The notes: a model not told the origin generated them from the sequence alone. A DNA stretch of 64,000 nt from Alistipes senegalensis JC50 (GCF_025145645.1 NZ_CP102252.1:744001-808000); one strand, 5' to 3'. Shown: positions 8,353 to 16,871, counted from the stretch's first letter. Numbers and translations: made by a program.

Positions 8353-8390
8353 AAATCGCCGACAAGTCATCCATTGACTGTCAGCGATTT
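8353..8390 (-). terminator. Original tRNA-Leu terminator, now left of the mobile element
   Basis: An imperfect stem (8353-8369 with 8375-8390) is followed on the minus strand by TTTTTGTTTT. It directly abuts the left copy of the tRNA 3' end at 8395. Before insertion it would have lain just downstream of the tRNA gene, so it is inferred to be that gene's native terminator. The stretch 8156-8352 holds no gene I can support. Confidence 0.55.
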
Positions 8391-8394
8391 ACCT

Positions 8395-8408
8395 TGTACC
8401 CGGAGCCG
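8395..8408. repeat. attL core: left copy of tRNA 3'-end direct repeat
   Basis: TGTACCCGGAGCCG matches 26886-26899 exactly; identity ends on both sides (T versus C before, C versus G after). It is the left boundary of the integrated element. Confidence 0.85.
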
Positions 8409-8550
8409 CATTTGAATATATTAAATCCTATTAAACTTAAATAGAAGTAAAAAATGAATAAATTTGTATTTATTTTATTTATTATCAAGAGTATATAAAT
8501 ATTCAATCATTTTACCTGATAAATTCCAATTGAACATATTTTAGCAGATG

Positions 8551-8568
8551 TGGGGAAAATGTGGGGAA
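8551..8568. repeat. Paired TGGGGAA repeats near attL (candidate integrase arm sites)
   Basis: TGGGGAA at 8551-8557 and 8562-8568 are separated by 4 bp, so repeat starts are 11 bp apart. The same arrangement and orientation recurs near the right end (26810-26827). The left pair lies just upstream of the integrase promoter motif, so bound integrase could also control its own gene. The rest of 8409-8550 is AT-rich with no gene seen. Confidence 0.55.
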
Positions 8569-8575
8569 TTTTTCG

Positions 8576-8583
8576 TATTTTTG
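8576..8583 (+). promoter_or_regulatory. -7 promoter element of the integrase gene
   Basis: TATTTTTG fits TAnnTTTG and lies 26 bases before the integrase ATG. Confidence 0.6.
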
Positions 8584-8609
8584 CTCTGTCAATCCGGAAT
8601 CTGGGTACT

Positions 8610-9959
8610 ATGAAAATAACTCTCATCATCAAAAAGAGCGTAAAACGCTATGATACAGAATCGAAAGCGACCATTTACGCACGTCTGCGGGATGGCAGGC
8701 AGGTAGATATGGTCGCACCGACCCGGCTCACCATCAATCCCAACCTTTGGGATGACAAGGCCGAACAGGTCAAAAGCAAAATCGTTTGCGACGACGAAAT
8801 GCGTTCCTATTACAACGATGAAGCCCGAAAACTCAAATCCCACCTCGAAAGAGCCTATCAGTCCCGACAGACGGCAGAACCGCAGAAAGAGTGGCTGAAA
8901 GAGGCATTGGAACAATATTACAATCCGCAAAAATACAATGTCGAAACGGCCTCAGAAGAAACCGCCAAGCCGACGTTGATCGCATTGTTCGACGAATTTC
9001 TCGAAAAGCACCGTCTTTCCGATGTCCGCAAAAAGAATTACCGGGTCATCAAACGAGGATTACAGCGGTATGAACTTTATGTCCGGACAACCAAGAGGGG
9101 GCAAAAAGCATTCGTATTGGACATAGACCATGTAACGGCCGACACCTTGCGGGATATTTGGGAATTTTTGGAAAATGAATACCGCTACCGCGCTCTTTAC
9201 CCGGAAATCTACGAAGCTATCCCCGAAGCACGCACGCCACAACCCAGAGGGAAGAATACTTTATTGGATTGTTTCTCGCGCATCCGGACTTTCTTCTATT
9301 GGTGCAACAGCAACAAAAAGACCCGCAACCGACCGTTCGACGATTTCCCGTTGGAGGAATGCACATACGGAACGCCTTATTATATCACGATCGAAGAGTT
9401 GCACAAGATTTACGGCACGAACCTGAAGCGGCATCCGCAACTGGCCGTTCAGCGCGACATCTTCGTTTTTCAATGTCTGATCGGCTGCCGGGTGGGCGAT
9501 CTGCTGAAAATGACGAAATCGAATCTGATCGACGGAGCCATCGAGTACATACCGCGCAAGACCAAGGAAGGGCGACCGCTGACCGTGCGGGTTCCGCTGA
9601 ATCAGACAGCCAAAGAGATCGCAGCCCGTTACAAAGGTCTGGACGGCGACAAACTGCTGCCGTTCATCTCCGAGCAGAAATACAATATGGCGATCAAGCG
9701 GATTTTCAAAGCCGCCGGATTGAAGCGGTTGGTTACGGTCATAAACCCCACCACCCGCGAAGAAGAAAAAAGGGTACTTTACGAGATCGCCTCGTCGCAT
9801 CTGGCCCGCCGGACATTCGTCGGAAATCTGTATAAGCAGGTCAAAGACCCCAATTTGGTCGGAGCTTTGAGCGGACATAAGGAAGGCAGTAAGGCTTTCG
9901 CACGTTATCGCACCATTGACGATGAAATGAAGCAACAGTTGGTCGATTTGCTGAAATAA
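8610..9959 (+). CDS. Tyrosine recombinase / integrase of the mobilizable element
   Basis: 449 residues from ATG 8610; a GTG at 8550 is in frame but overlaps the promoter and the repeat pair, so the later ATG is chosen. The N-terminal region (about 1-100) is an arm-binding-type domain (NLWDDKAEQVKSK), followed by a SAM-like core-binding domain (about 125-245) and a catalytic domain with the complete set: Arg in IGCRVGDLL (about 294), Lys in RKTKEG, HLARR (His/Arg about 397-400), GHKEGS and the nucleophile Tyr in FARYRT (about 433). It catalyses site-specific recombination between the tRNA-Leu 3' end and the circular element. It lies 200 bp from attL, the usual place. Confidence 0.92.
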   Translation: MKITLIIKKSVKRYDTESKATIYARLRDGRQVDMVAPTRLTINPNLWDDKAEQVKSKIVCDDEMRSYYNDEARKLKSHLERAYQSRQTAEPQKEWLKEALEQYYNPQKYNVETASEETAKPTLIALFDEFLEKHRLSDVRKKNYRVIKRGLQRYELYVRTTKRGQKAFVLDIDHVTADTLRDIWEFLENEYRYRALYPEIYEAIPEARTPQPRGKNTLLDCFSRIRTFFYWCNSNKKTRNRPFDDFPLEECTYGTPYYITIEELHKIYGTNLKRHPQLAVQRDIFVFQCLIGCRVGDLLKMTKSNLIDGAIEYIPRKTKEGRPLTVRVPLNQTAKEIAARYKGLDGDKLLPFISEQKYNMAIKRIFKAAGLKRLVTVINPTTREEEKRVLYEIASSHLARRTFVGNLYKQVKDPNLVGALSGHKEGSKAFARYRTIDDEMKQQLVDLLK

Positions 9960-9994
9960 TATATTGCTTTTTAGAATTTACTGAAAAGAATCCA

Positions 9995-10002
9995 TATTTT
10001 TG
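9995..10002 (+). promoter_or_regulatory. -7 promoter element of the AlbA_2 gene
   Basis: TATTTTTG (TAnnTTTG) lies 24 bases before the ATG at 10027. Confidence 0.55.
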
Positions 10003-10026
10003 TCCTAACAAATTGAGAGCCGCATT

Positions 10027-11487
10027 ATGTTAACACAGAAACAACTGGTACAAATACTTGGCAATCCGGAAAGCTACAACATCGAGATAACGACCTCGAC
10101 AACCAATATGGACAAATTTTGCCAGGCGATTTGTGCTTTTTCCAATGATTTACCCGGCGATGACAAAAGCGGCTATCTGATTATAGGAGCCGAAGACAAC
10201 GGGAAGTTATCCGGCCTGCGTGTCGATGATGGTCTACTACTCAAAATGACCAATATCCGCACCGACGGCAATATTCTCCCGCAACCGGTAATGACTGTCG
10301 AGCGCTTTGTTTTGGAAGGTGGCGATTTACTCGTGGTCGAGGTCAAACCGTCCGAATTTCCTCCGGTCAGATACCGGGGACGTATTTGGGTACGGATAGG
10401 TCCGCGCAAAAGCATCGCATCGGAAGCCGAAGAAAAAATATTGATGGAGCGAAGAATCTCTAATATTCGAACGTTCGATGCCATGCCGTGTATCGGAACG
10501 ACGCTTGCCGACATTGATATAAACCTTGTTCGGTCAGAATTTTTACCAAAAGCCGTAGCCAGTGAAATTCTTGCAGACGATAAGCGCCCTCTTGAAGAAC
10601 AGTTGGCATCACTCGGATTTTTCGACTTGCGATATAACTGTCCGACGAACGGATGCATTATTCTGTTCGGGGGAAATCCGGGGCGCTATTTTCCGGGAGC
10701 TTATGTCCAATATGTCCGTTTCAAAGGTGTGGATCGTGCAGGGGAAATCATCAATGAACACAAGTTCGGGAATAACCTTTGCCATGACCTCATTAAAATA
10801 GACGCATTCGTCGAAACGAGTGTGTCGCAAAAACGCCCGATTCCGATTAGTGTTCTCCGGGAAGAAACCGTTGCGAATTACCCATACTGGGCAACGCGGG
10901 AACTTCTGATGAATGCGATCATGCACCGGGATTATGAAACGAATGCCCCGATACAATTCTATGAATACGATGATCGTATTGAAATACAAAATCCCGGCGG
11001 TTTATATGGAAAAGTCAGTCCGGAGAATTTTCCGAATGTAAGCGATTACCGCAATCCGTTCATTGCCGAAGCGATGAAAATTCTCGGTTATGTCAATCGT
11101 TTCAGCCGAGGTGTTTATAGGGTTCAAAAAGAGCTGACGGAAAACGGCAATGAAAAAGCCGAATTCGACTTTTCATTTGTCACGGCATTTCGGGTAATTG
11201 AAAAAGCATCGAAACGATATTACGATGCAGGCTTCGGTGCTGAGAGAAACCCACAAGAAACCCACAAGAAACCCACAAGAAACCCACAAGAAACACCCCA
11301 AAATATTCGGGAAAGGATCATCTACGAAATCCAAAAGAATCCGGCAATCTCCGGCAGGGAATTGGAAGCGTTATTAGGACGTACCTCGAATAGCATTAAG
11401 CATTATCTACTGCAAATGAACAAAGAGGGGATTATCAGTCATGAAGGGCCGACAAAAGGCGGCAGATGGGTTGTCTTAAAAAAGTAG
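10027..11487 (+). CDS. AlbA_2 (Schlafen-type) / RecG-like ATP-binding protein with C-terminal winged helix
   Basis: 486 residues. An AlbA_2 (divergent AAA_4) domain spans about 12-130 (AFSNDLPGDDKSGYLIIGAEDNGKL, RIGPRKSIASEAEE). A GHKL/HATPase_c_4-like region spans about 285-365 (RELLMNAIMHRDYETNAPI, DRIEIQNPGGLYG). The C-terminal winged helix starts about 430 (NPAISGRELEALLGRTSN). Between them, residues about 406-426 are encoded by four tandem 11-bp repeats. Proteins of this type are annotated as putative transcriptional regulators or RecG-like proteins and are common on mobile elements; some relatives act in defence. Role here unknown: regulation of the element or a defence cargo are both possible. 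Confidence 0.8.
   Translation: MLTQKQLVQILGNPESYNIEITTSTTNMDKFCQAICAFSNDLPGDDKSGYLIIGAEDNGKLSGLRVDDGLLLKMTNIRTDGNILPQPVMTVERFVLEGGDLLVVEVKPSEFPPVRYRGRIWVRIGPRKSIASEAEEKILMERRISNIRTFDAMPCIGTTLADIDINLVRSEFLPKAVASEILADDKRPLEEQLASLGFFDLRYNCPTNGCIILFGGNPGRYFPGAYVQYVRFKGVDRAGEIINEHKFGNNLCHDLIKIDAFVETSVSQKRPIPISVLREETVANYPYWATRELLMNAIMHRDYETNAPIQFYEYDDRIEIQNPGGLYGKVSPENFPNVSDYRNPFIAEAMKILGYVNRFSRGVYRVQKELTENGNEKAEFDFSFVTAFRVIEKASKRYYDAGFGAERNPQETHKKPTRNPQETPQNIRERIIYEIQKNPAISGRELEALLGRTSNSIKHYLLQMNKEGIISHEGPTKGGRWVVLKK
11245..11294 (+). repeat. Tandem 11-bp repeat inside the AlbA_2 gene
   Basis: AGAAACCCACA occurs four times without a gap (11245-11288), followed by a partial AGAAAC. Eleven is not a multiple of three, so gain or loss of one unit shifts the reading frame and removes the C-terminal winged helix. 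Confidence 0.9.
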
Positions 11488-11496
11488 TACAATACT

Positions 11497-12426
11497 ATGG
11501 GCCAGCAGGAATACGAGGCTTTCAAAGCGAAGTTGCGGGAATGGATGAACACCCACCCCGACGAATACGCCGCATTCGAAGAGGCGATGAACGCCCGTGA
11601 CTATGCAGGGTGCCAGTCGGTCATATTCCAAGCCATGTCCCTTATCCCCCGGTACCGGCGCCTCATGTCCGACAAAGCCAATGAAGGACTGTTCGATCAT
11701 GTCGATGAGATCGAACAGGCGGCCCGACAACACGACCTTGCCGGCAAGATCATCCGGGAGTGCGAACAGCCCGGCAAGGATTCCACACTCCCGGCAATGC
11801 TTTGCTGGCTCTACTTCGGCAAGAGTTTCGAACGGATGGTGGAGCGTTGCGAAGAGCTGCGGCGCTCGCCCGATCTGGGATTCTTGCAGAAGATGACCAT
11901 GAGTGCCACGATCAGACTGCTGATCTCCCGCTCCATCAAATTAGAACTGCGCACCAAGCAGGACTGGGATGCCCACCGCGAAGCGATGCGGCTGGCCGAA
12001 AGCGACCGGGTGCTGGAATGGGCTACGGGTACTCCTCCGGCCGAAGATGCAGGTGAAAAGAGGAAACCCGGCCGGCCGAGTACGACCAAATCATTGATGG
12101 ACATGTTTTCACCGGCTGTCACGCATCCCGACGTGTTGCGGCAAAAGATCGGCGAATACATCACGAAGAGACACACCCAGACCGACATCGCACGGTTGAA
12201 GATCGCACTCGATGAATTGCGCTATCTGGTAGTTCCAACCAACATCAAACCGTTCCGCGATGCCCTGCAAGCGGAATACGGCTCTGACATCCGCATCGTC
12301 CACGAGCGGGGCATACAGGAAGCATACAGCCGCCTGACGGAACCGCTGCTTATCGGATCGGCCGTCAGCAGTCGGGGCAGCGAGGCCCTTATCATCCGGG
12401 AAATAAAAGATTTTCTATCGCAATAA
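11497..12426 (+). CDS. Conserved hypothetical protein with AT-hook-like motif
   Basis: 309 residues starting 9 bases after the AlbA_2 gene stop, so probably co-transcribed. The N-terminal half is helical and charged. At about residues 187-196 there is a basic KRKPGRPSTTK stretch whose GRP core resembles an AT-hook, which may mean DNA contact. The C-terminal part (RQKIGEYITKRHTQTDIARL, then ALQAEYGSDIRIVHERG) looks like a small globular helical domain. I do not recognise the family; similar proteins occur beside the excisionase-like gene of Bacteroidales mobile elements (possibly the DUF6043 type, not certain). It could be an accessory factor of integration or replication. Confidence 0.6.
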   Translation: MGQQEYEAFKAKLREWMNTHPDEYAAFEEAMNARDYAGCQSVIFQAMSLIPRYRRLMSDKANEGLFDHVDEIEQAARQHDLAGKIIRECEQPGKDSTLPAMLCWLYFGKSFERMVERCEELRRSPDLGFLQKMTMSATIRLLISRSIKLELRTKQDWDAHREAMRLAESDRVLEWATGTPPAEDAGEKRKPGRPSTTKSLMDMFSPAVTHPDVLRQKIGEYITKRHTQTDIARLKIALDELRYLVVPTNIKPFRDALQAEYGSDIRIVHERGIQEAYSRLTEPLLIGSAVSSRGSEALIIREIKDFLSQ

Positions 12427-12490
12427 GGCTCGTTAAATTCGCCTTAACACACCGCGAATTAAACGCTTAAATATCGCTCAATCATAACAT

Positions 12491-12498
12491 TATATTTG
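12491..12498 (+). promoter_or_regulatory. -7 promoter element before the HTH/VapE pair
   Basis: TATATTTG (TAnnTTTG) lies 83 bases before the ATG at 12582. A GC-rich imperfect hairpin (CGCCGTCGC/GGCGGCG) lies in the leader between them. Confidence 0.55.
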
Positions 12499-12581
12499 CG
12501 CCGTCGCTCGGATTTCCGGGCGGCGGCGTTGCTTTCCCATCCGCCGGAAGGCTGCGCCTCACAACGGGCGGAAAGCAATGT

Positions 12582-12893
12582 ATGAAAGATTTGTTATCCA
12601 TCCTCCGGGATGCTCCGGGCAGCATCCGGCTGGAGGTAAGCGGCGAGGATCTGTTGGCTTTCTCCAACAGCCTTATCGACCGTGCCAAAGAAGAACTGGC
12701 CGCACAGGTCGCCGAAGCCCGCAAGGAACGTTACCTGACCAAAGAGCAGATCAAAGAGCTATGCGGCGTTTGCGATGCGACGCTCTGGCATTGGAACCGC
12801 AAAGGGTATCTGAAAGCTGTAAAGGTCGGGAACAAGGTTCGCTACCGCACCTCGGACATTCAACGGATTCTCGGCGAACAAGATGGCAAATAA
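12582..12893 (+). CDS. Excisionase-like helix-turn-helix protein
   Basis: 103 residues. The C-terminal half (about 50-98) is a MerR/Xis-type winged HTH: YLTKEQIKELCGVCDATLWHW, then NRKGYLKAVKVGNKVRYRTSDIQRIL. The N-terminal half is a helical extension. Small proteins of this kind in Bacteroidales elements bind near att sites as recombination directionality factors or regulate the replication genes. The gene overlaps the following VapE-like gene by 11 bases, so they are co-translated. That favours a role in element replication or excision, but the sequence does not separate these two. Confidence 0.78.
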   Translation: MKDLLSILRDAPGSIRLEVSGEDLLAFSNSLIDRAKEELAAQVAEARKERYLTKEQIKELCGVCDATLWHWNRKGYLKAVKVGNKVRYRTSDIQRILGEQDGK

Positions 12894-14091
12894 GGTGTCA
12901 GACAGCGTTGCAGTCCCCGGCAAGCAGTCCCGGAACGAGCGTATCGAGGAGTTCCTGCGGGAGCATTACGCCTTTCGCTACAACACAGTCAAAAGCCGTG
13001 CGGAGTTCCGCAGCAGCGACGGCGAGTTCCTCCCCGTGACCAAATACCGGCTTAACTCCTTCCGCCGGGAGCTCGACCGCACCATCGGCATCTCCACCTC
13101 GGCGGAGAACCTGCGCAGCATGCTCGAAAGCGACTTTTCCGAGCGTGTGAATCCCGTGCAGGCGTATTTTCATAAACTGCCGCCAGTAACGGGAACGCAG
13201 GCCATCGACGAACTGGCCGCGACCGTCACCGTGCGCAACGCCCTGCATTGGTCAGAATACCTGACCAAATGGCTCGTCGGCGTGGTCGCCAATGCGATGA
13301 ACGATGTCGGGTGTCAGAACCATGTATGTCTGGTATTGACCGGCGAACAGGGAAAGTTCAAGACTACATGGCTCGACAACCTCTGTCCCCGCTCACTCGC
13401 CAGTTATCTTTTCACCGGAAAGATCGACCCGCAGAACAAGGATGTACTGACGCTGGTCGCCGAATACCTCTTCATCAACATCGACGACCAGCTGAAGGCG
13501 CTCAACAAACGGGATGAAAACGAGTTGAAGAACCTCATCACGGCTCCTTCGGTCAAATACCGGCGGCCCTACGACGTTTATATCGAAGAGTATCCCCACT
13601 TGGCGAGCTTCATGGCCTCGGTGAACGGGAACGACTTTCTGACCGACCCGACCGGCTCGCGGCGCTTCCTGCCCTTCGAGGTGTTATCCATCGACATCGA
13701 CCGGGCGATATGGGTAGACATGGATCAGGTATATGCCGAAGCCCGAACACTCCTGAACAACGGATTCCGCTACTGGTTCGACGACACCGAAATCGAAGAA
13801 CTGCACCGGGGAAACGTCGCATTTCATGTCCAGACCATCGAATACGAAATGCTGCTGAAAGGGTTCGAGAAGCCTCCGGAACATGCCGTCGCAGATTGCT
13901 TTATGACCACCGTGGAGATTCTGAACTACCTGCGCAGTTATTCGTCGCTGAACCTCTCCGAAAAACGCATGGGCGAAGCCTTGCGCAAGGCCGGGTTCGA
14001 ACGACGCTCGAAGCGTATCAACGGAAATCCCGTCTACGGCTGGGTCATTGAAAAAATCTCACCCAACCCTTTCGTCTCTTACGGATTGTAG
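12883..14091 (+). CDS. VapE/VirE-type P-loop ATPase (DUF3874-like)
   Basis: 402 residues. A Walker A motif is visible at about 154-161 (LTGEQGKFKTTWL), with a likely Walker B region in YLFINIDDQLKAL (about 196-208). A sensor-like FMASVNGNDFLTDPTGSRRFLPFE (about 244-267) is typical of virulence-associated-E primase-helicase proteins. These are superfamily 3-like helicases used in replication of mobile elements, usually next to a primase. Here the primase follows after 227 bases of repeat-rich DNA. The start overlaps the HTH gene stop. The C-terminal DUF3874-like part (from about 315) is helical. Probably replicates or unwinds the excised circle. Confidence 0.85.
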   Translation: MANKVSDSVAVPGKQSRNERIEEFLREHYAFRYNTVKSRAEFRSSDGEFLPVTKYRLNSFRRELDRTIGISTSAENLRSMLESDFSERVNPVQAYFHKLPPVTGTQAIDELAATVTVRNALHWSEYLTKWLVGVVANAMNDVGCQNHVCLVLTGEQGKFKTTWLDNLCPRSLASYLFTGKIDPQNKDVLTLVAEYLFINIDDQLKALNKRDENELKNLITAPSVKYRRPYDVYIEEYPHLASFMASVNGNDFLTDPTGSRRFLPFEVLSIDIDRAIWVDMDQVYAEARTLLNNGFRYWFDDTEIEELHRGNVAFHVQTIEYEMLLKGFEKPPEHAVADCFMTTVEILNYLRSYSSLNLSEKRMGEALRKAGFERRSKRINGNPVYGWVIEKISPNPFVSYGL

Positions 14092-14287
14092 TTACTACGC
14101 TACTACACACTGCGATAAAACATTGAAAAAGAATAGGCTGCCATGTAGCAGAATACAAAATACACACCTTACGACATCTTACTACGCCACTACGTCAATT
14201 ACTACGGTAGTAAGGTGACATAAACTTGGTTACTACACATAGCGAATTATTTATCAAACGATTACGCAAATGTAGTAGGTAGTAAGG
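14092..14287. repeat. Cluster of TTACTAC repeats between helicase and primase genes
   Basis: TTACTAC occurs at 14092, 14179, 14199 and 14230, with further TACTAC at 14101 and inverted GTAGTA copies at 14207 and 14271-14286. The 14199-14213 copy forms a perfect palindrome TTACTAC-G-GTAGTAA. The stretch is AT-rich and lies between a helicase-like and a primase gene. Clustered iteron-like repeats in this place suggest a replication origin of the excised element or an operator region. No gene is seen in it. Confidence 0.6.
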
Positions 14288-14318
14288 CAATATCGGCAAA
14301 CTTCGAAAAACAAAAATT

Positions 14319-15341
14319 ATGAATGATCTGAAAAATATCGGCATCCGGCAATTCCTCTCCCAACGAGGTATTCAGCCCAAATACGAACGCAACGGCTACG
14401 GCATGTATCTTTCCCCTTTGCGTGAAGAGCGTACACCGAGTTTCAAAGTGGACTACGTGCAAAATCTCTGGTACGACTTCGGATTGGGAGAGGGCGGCAC
14501 ATTGCTCACCCTCGTGATGCGGTTGGAGCGGTGCGACAGCCGTGAAGCCGTCCGACGGCTGCAAAACGGTGAAAAAAGGGACGCCGGTTCCGTTTCTCTT
14601 TCACCGGGTGTTGGCGAGCGTCCAGCTGCCGGAGGTCCCTTGCCGGTCTTGCGTCCGGCCACCCTTCCCGCGTTCCGCATCCTCTCCGACGCTTCGCTCC
14701 GGCATCCGGCATTGGTCGGTTATCTCGCCTCGCGCGGCATCGTCCCGCCGGTCGCCGCGGCATTCTGCCGCGAGGTCCGCTACGAGGTAAACGGCCGCGC
14801 CTTTTTCGCCGTCGGGTTCCGCAACGATGCCGGAGGGTGGGAGCTCCGCTCCGCACGGTTCAAAGGCGGCTCCTCGCCCAAACATATCACCACCATCGAC
14901 AACCGTTCCGACACGGTAATCGCTTTCGAGGGATTTATGGATTTTCTCGCTTATCTTTCGCTGAAATATCCCGAACGACTGCGCATCGACGCCACAGTTC
15001 TGAACTCGGTCGTCAACCTGCCCAAAGCCGTTCCGTTTATCTCCCGGCATCCGGTGATTCACGCCTTCTTCGACAATGACGAGGCAGGACGCAAGGCAAC
15101 TGCCGATCTGATCCGTCTTTGCCCCCGCAGCGAGGTCATCGACCAAAGGCATTTTTACAACGGGCACAAGGACGTAAATGACTATCTGACCGCCCGCATA
15201 AAAGACCGAACACAAAAGCCTTCGACACAGAAGAACGCCCCCGAAACAAAGGCCGTTCAGACTCTTCGGAATAATCTGCAAGCCCTGAAAGCGGAAACGG
15301 CGGAAATTGAACCACCGCGTCGGAAAGGGGTAAAGATTTAA
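14319..15341 (+). CDS. DNA primase-like protein with degenerate CHC2 finger and Toprim domain
   Basis: 340 residues. The N-terminus aligns by motif with the DnaG/CHC2 fold (YLSPLREERTPSFKVD, then WYDFGLGEGGT), but the zinc-binding Cys residues are replaced (SPL and YDFG instead of CPF and CFGC). A Toprim-like domain follows (about 190-290): the conserved Glu in VIAFEGFMDFLAY and the DxD in HAFFDNDEAGRKAT. The C-terminal 40 residues are a basic tail. Such zinc-less primases are typical of Bacteroidetes mobilizable elements. It would prime replication of the excised or transferred strand together with the VapE-like ATPase upstream. Confidence 0.82.
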   Translation: MNDLKNIGIRQFLSQRGIQPKYERNGYGMYLSPLREERTPSFKVDYVQNLWYDFGLGEGGTLLTLVMRLERCDSREAVRRLQNGEKRDAGSVSLSPGVGERPAAGGPLPVLRPATLPAFRILSDASLRHPALVGYLASRGIVPPVAAAFCREVRYEVNGRAFFAVGFRNDAGGWELRSARFKGGSSPKHITTIDNRSDTVIAFEGFMDFLAYLSLKYPERLRIDATVLNSVVNLPKAVPFISRHPVIHAFFDNDEAGRKATADLIRLCPRSEVIDQRHFYNGHKDVNDYLTARIKDRTQKPSTQKNAPETKAVQTLRNNLQALKAETAEIEPPRRKGVKI

Positions 15342-15442
15342 GAAAGGCAAGGTTGTGTTTTCGTAGACGAAAACTCCGCCTTCCCCGCTGGCCGGCGTAA
15401 AATCCCGCTGGTCTGAAAAAAAATGCTTACAAACCACTTATC
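15342..15442 (+). other. Candidate oriT upstream of mobC
   Basis: The gap between the primase and mobC genes has a perfect hairpin TTTTCGT-AG-ACGAAAA (15358-15373), then two direct repeats CCCGCTGG (15384-15391 and 15404-15411) around a GGCCGGC core. Transfer origins of small mobilizable elements normally lie just before the mobilization genes and have this kind of inverted repeat. No nick site can be identified by eye. Confidence 0.5.
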
Positions 15443-15811
15443 ATGGAAACACCGAAAAAAACATACGGCAAACAGGGCGGACGCCCGAAAGTCGGCATCG
15501 GCCGCATCCGCAAATACGTCGTCAGCACGCGGCTCAGCCCCGAACGGAAACTCCGCTTTTCGGCCCTCTGCCGCGAAGCAGGACAACCGCCTGCCGAAGT
15601 CCTGCACCAGCTGATCGACCGAGGAACGGTAAGAGCACGGATCACCCGCGAACAACTGGATTTCATGGCCCAACTCAAAGGCATTGCCCGCAACCTGAAC
15701 CAACTGACCCGGCTGGCCAATGCCAAAGGTCTGGCGGCTGTCAGGGTACGGCATGCGGCGATCGTCACGGCCATCGAAAAACTCCTGAAACAGATATGCG
15801 ATGGTCGGTAA
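15443..15811 (+). CDS. MobC-type relaxosome accessory protein
   Basis: 122 residues. A basic N-terminus (KTYGKQGGRPKVGIGRIRKY) and a ribbon-helix-helix-like segment (YVVSTRLSPERKLRFSALCREAG) are followed by the MobC signature region LKGIARNLNQLTRLANAKG (about 74-92). Proteins of this family bind oriT and help the relaxase nick it. The gene overlaps the relaxase gene by 11 bases, the classic mobC-relaxase arrangement, and lies just after the candidate oriT. Confidence 0.85.
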   Translation: METPKKTYGKQGGRPKVGIGRIRKYVVSTRLSPERKLRFSALCREAGQPPAEVLHQLIDRGTVRARITREQLDFMAQLKGIARNLNQLTRLANAKGLAAVRVRHAAIVTAIEKLLKQICDGR

Positions 15812-16871
15812 GGTAATATCGGGATCGTCTTTTTCGGGGACGGTAGGCTACGTGATGAAAGAAGAATCCCGGATCTTGGAAGCCGAAGGAATTATGCCTC
15901 CGGAAGTGAAGGACATGGTGCAGGACTTCAAAGACCAGACCTTATTGAACCCGCGGCTGAAAAACACCGTCGGGCATATCTCGCTGTCTTTCTCACCCAA
16001 GGACGCTCCGCGGATGACCGACGCCCTGATGACGCAGATTGCAAAGGAGTACATGCAGAAGATGGGCATCACCAATACGCAATACCTATTGGTGCGCCAT
16101 CTCGACCAGCCCCATCCGCACTGCCATCTGGTCTACAACCGGGTCGGGAACAACGGGCAGACCATTTCGGACAAGAACATCAAGATTCGAAACGCCAAGG
16201 TCTGCCGGGAGCTGACCGAGAAGTACGGATTGTATCTCGCACCGGGAAAGGACGACGTACGGCGGGAGCGGCTGCGCGAACCCGACAAGACCAAATACGA
16301 AATCTACGATGCAATCAAAGGCAGTCTTCCCAAGTGCAAGAACTGGAACGAGTTGGAAGGTAAATTAAAAGAACAGGGCATCAGCGTGCGATACAAGTAT
16401 TGCGGTTCGACCGACCGCAAACAAGGGGTTTTGTTCTCGAAAAACGGCTTCGAGTTCTCCGGCTCGAAGATCGACCGGGCTTTCAACTTTACGAAACTCG
16501 ACAACCGGTTCAACCATATTCAACAGCAGACCCAACACCGGGCCACGCTCTTCGGGAACCTCTCGGCGGCGGCAGGCAATTACCGTTCGGCATTTGCAGG
16601 TTTGTTCGGCGGTATGGGTAGCGGCGGCACGCGCGAAGAACTGCCTTCGGTAAATCTTGGAAAGGCAGGCGGGATTCCGCTGCCGCCGGCCGGTTCGCCC
16701 GTCGGAGTGTCCGCCGAGCAGTTACAGCGCAAGCCGGGAGAAAGCCCCGAAGAGCATATCGCACGAATCACGGCGCTGCTCAACGCTGCAGCCGAGGCGA
16801 TGGCAATAGCTGCGATGGAACACCGACGCAGGATGGAAGAACAGAAAAGAAGAGCCAAAATGAAAATATAA
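15801..16871 (+). CDS. Relaxase / mobilization nuclease (MobA/VirD2-type)
   Basis: 356 residues. The N-terminal relaxase domain has a likely catalytic tyrosine in VGYVMKEESR (about 17), a GHISLSFSPKD strand (about 58-68) and the metal-binding histidine motif HLDQPHPHCHLVYNRVG (about 99-115). It nicks one strand at oriT and pilots it into the recipient using a helper element's secretion system. Residues 240-356 are a less conserved, basic C-terminus rich in Gln/Arg. The start overlaps mobC. Length fits mobilizable-element relaxases of Bacteroidales rather than large ICE relaxases. Confidence 0.9.
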   Translation: MVGKVISGSSFSGTVGYVMKEESRILEAEGIMPPEVKDMVQDFKDQTLLNPRLKNTVGHISLSFSPKDAPRMTDALMTQIAKEYMQKMGITNTQYLLVRHLDQPHPHCHLVYNRVGNNGQTISDKNIKIRNAKVCRELTEKYGLYLAPGKDDVRRERLREPDKTKYEIYDAIKGSLPKCKNWNELEGKLKEQGISVRYKYCGSTDRKQGVLFSKNGFEFSGSKIDRAFNFTKLDNRFNHIQQQTQHRATLFGNLSAAAGNYRSAFAGLFGGMGSGGTREELPSVNLGKAGGIPLPPAGSPVGVSAEQLQRKPGESPEEHIARITALLNAAAEAMAIAAMEHRRRMEEQKRRAKMKI

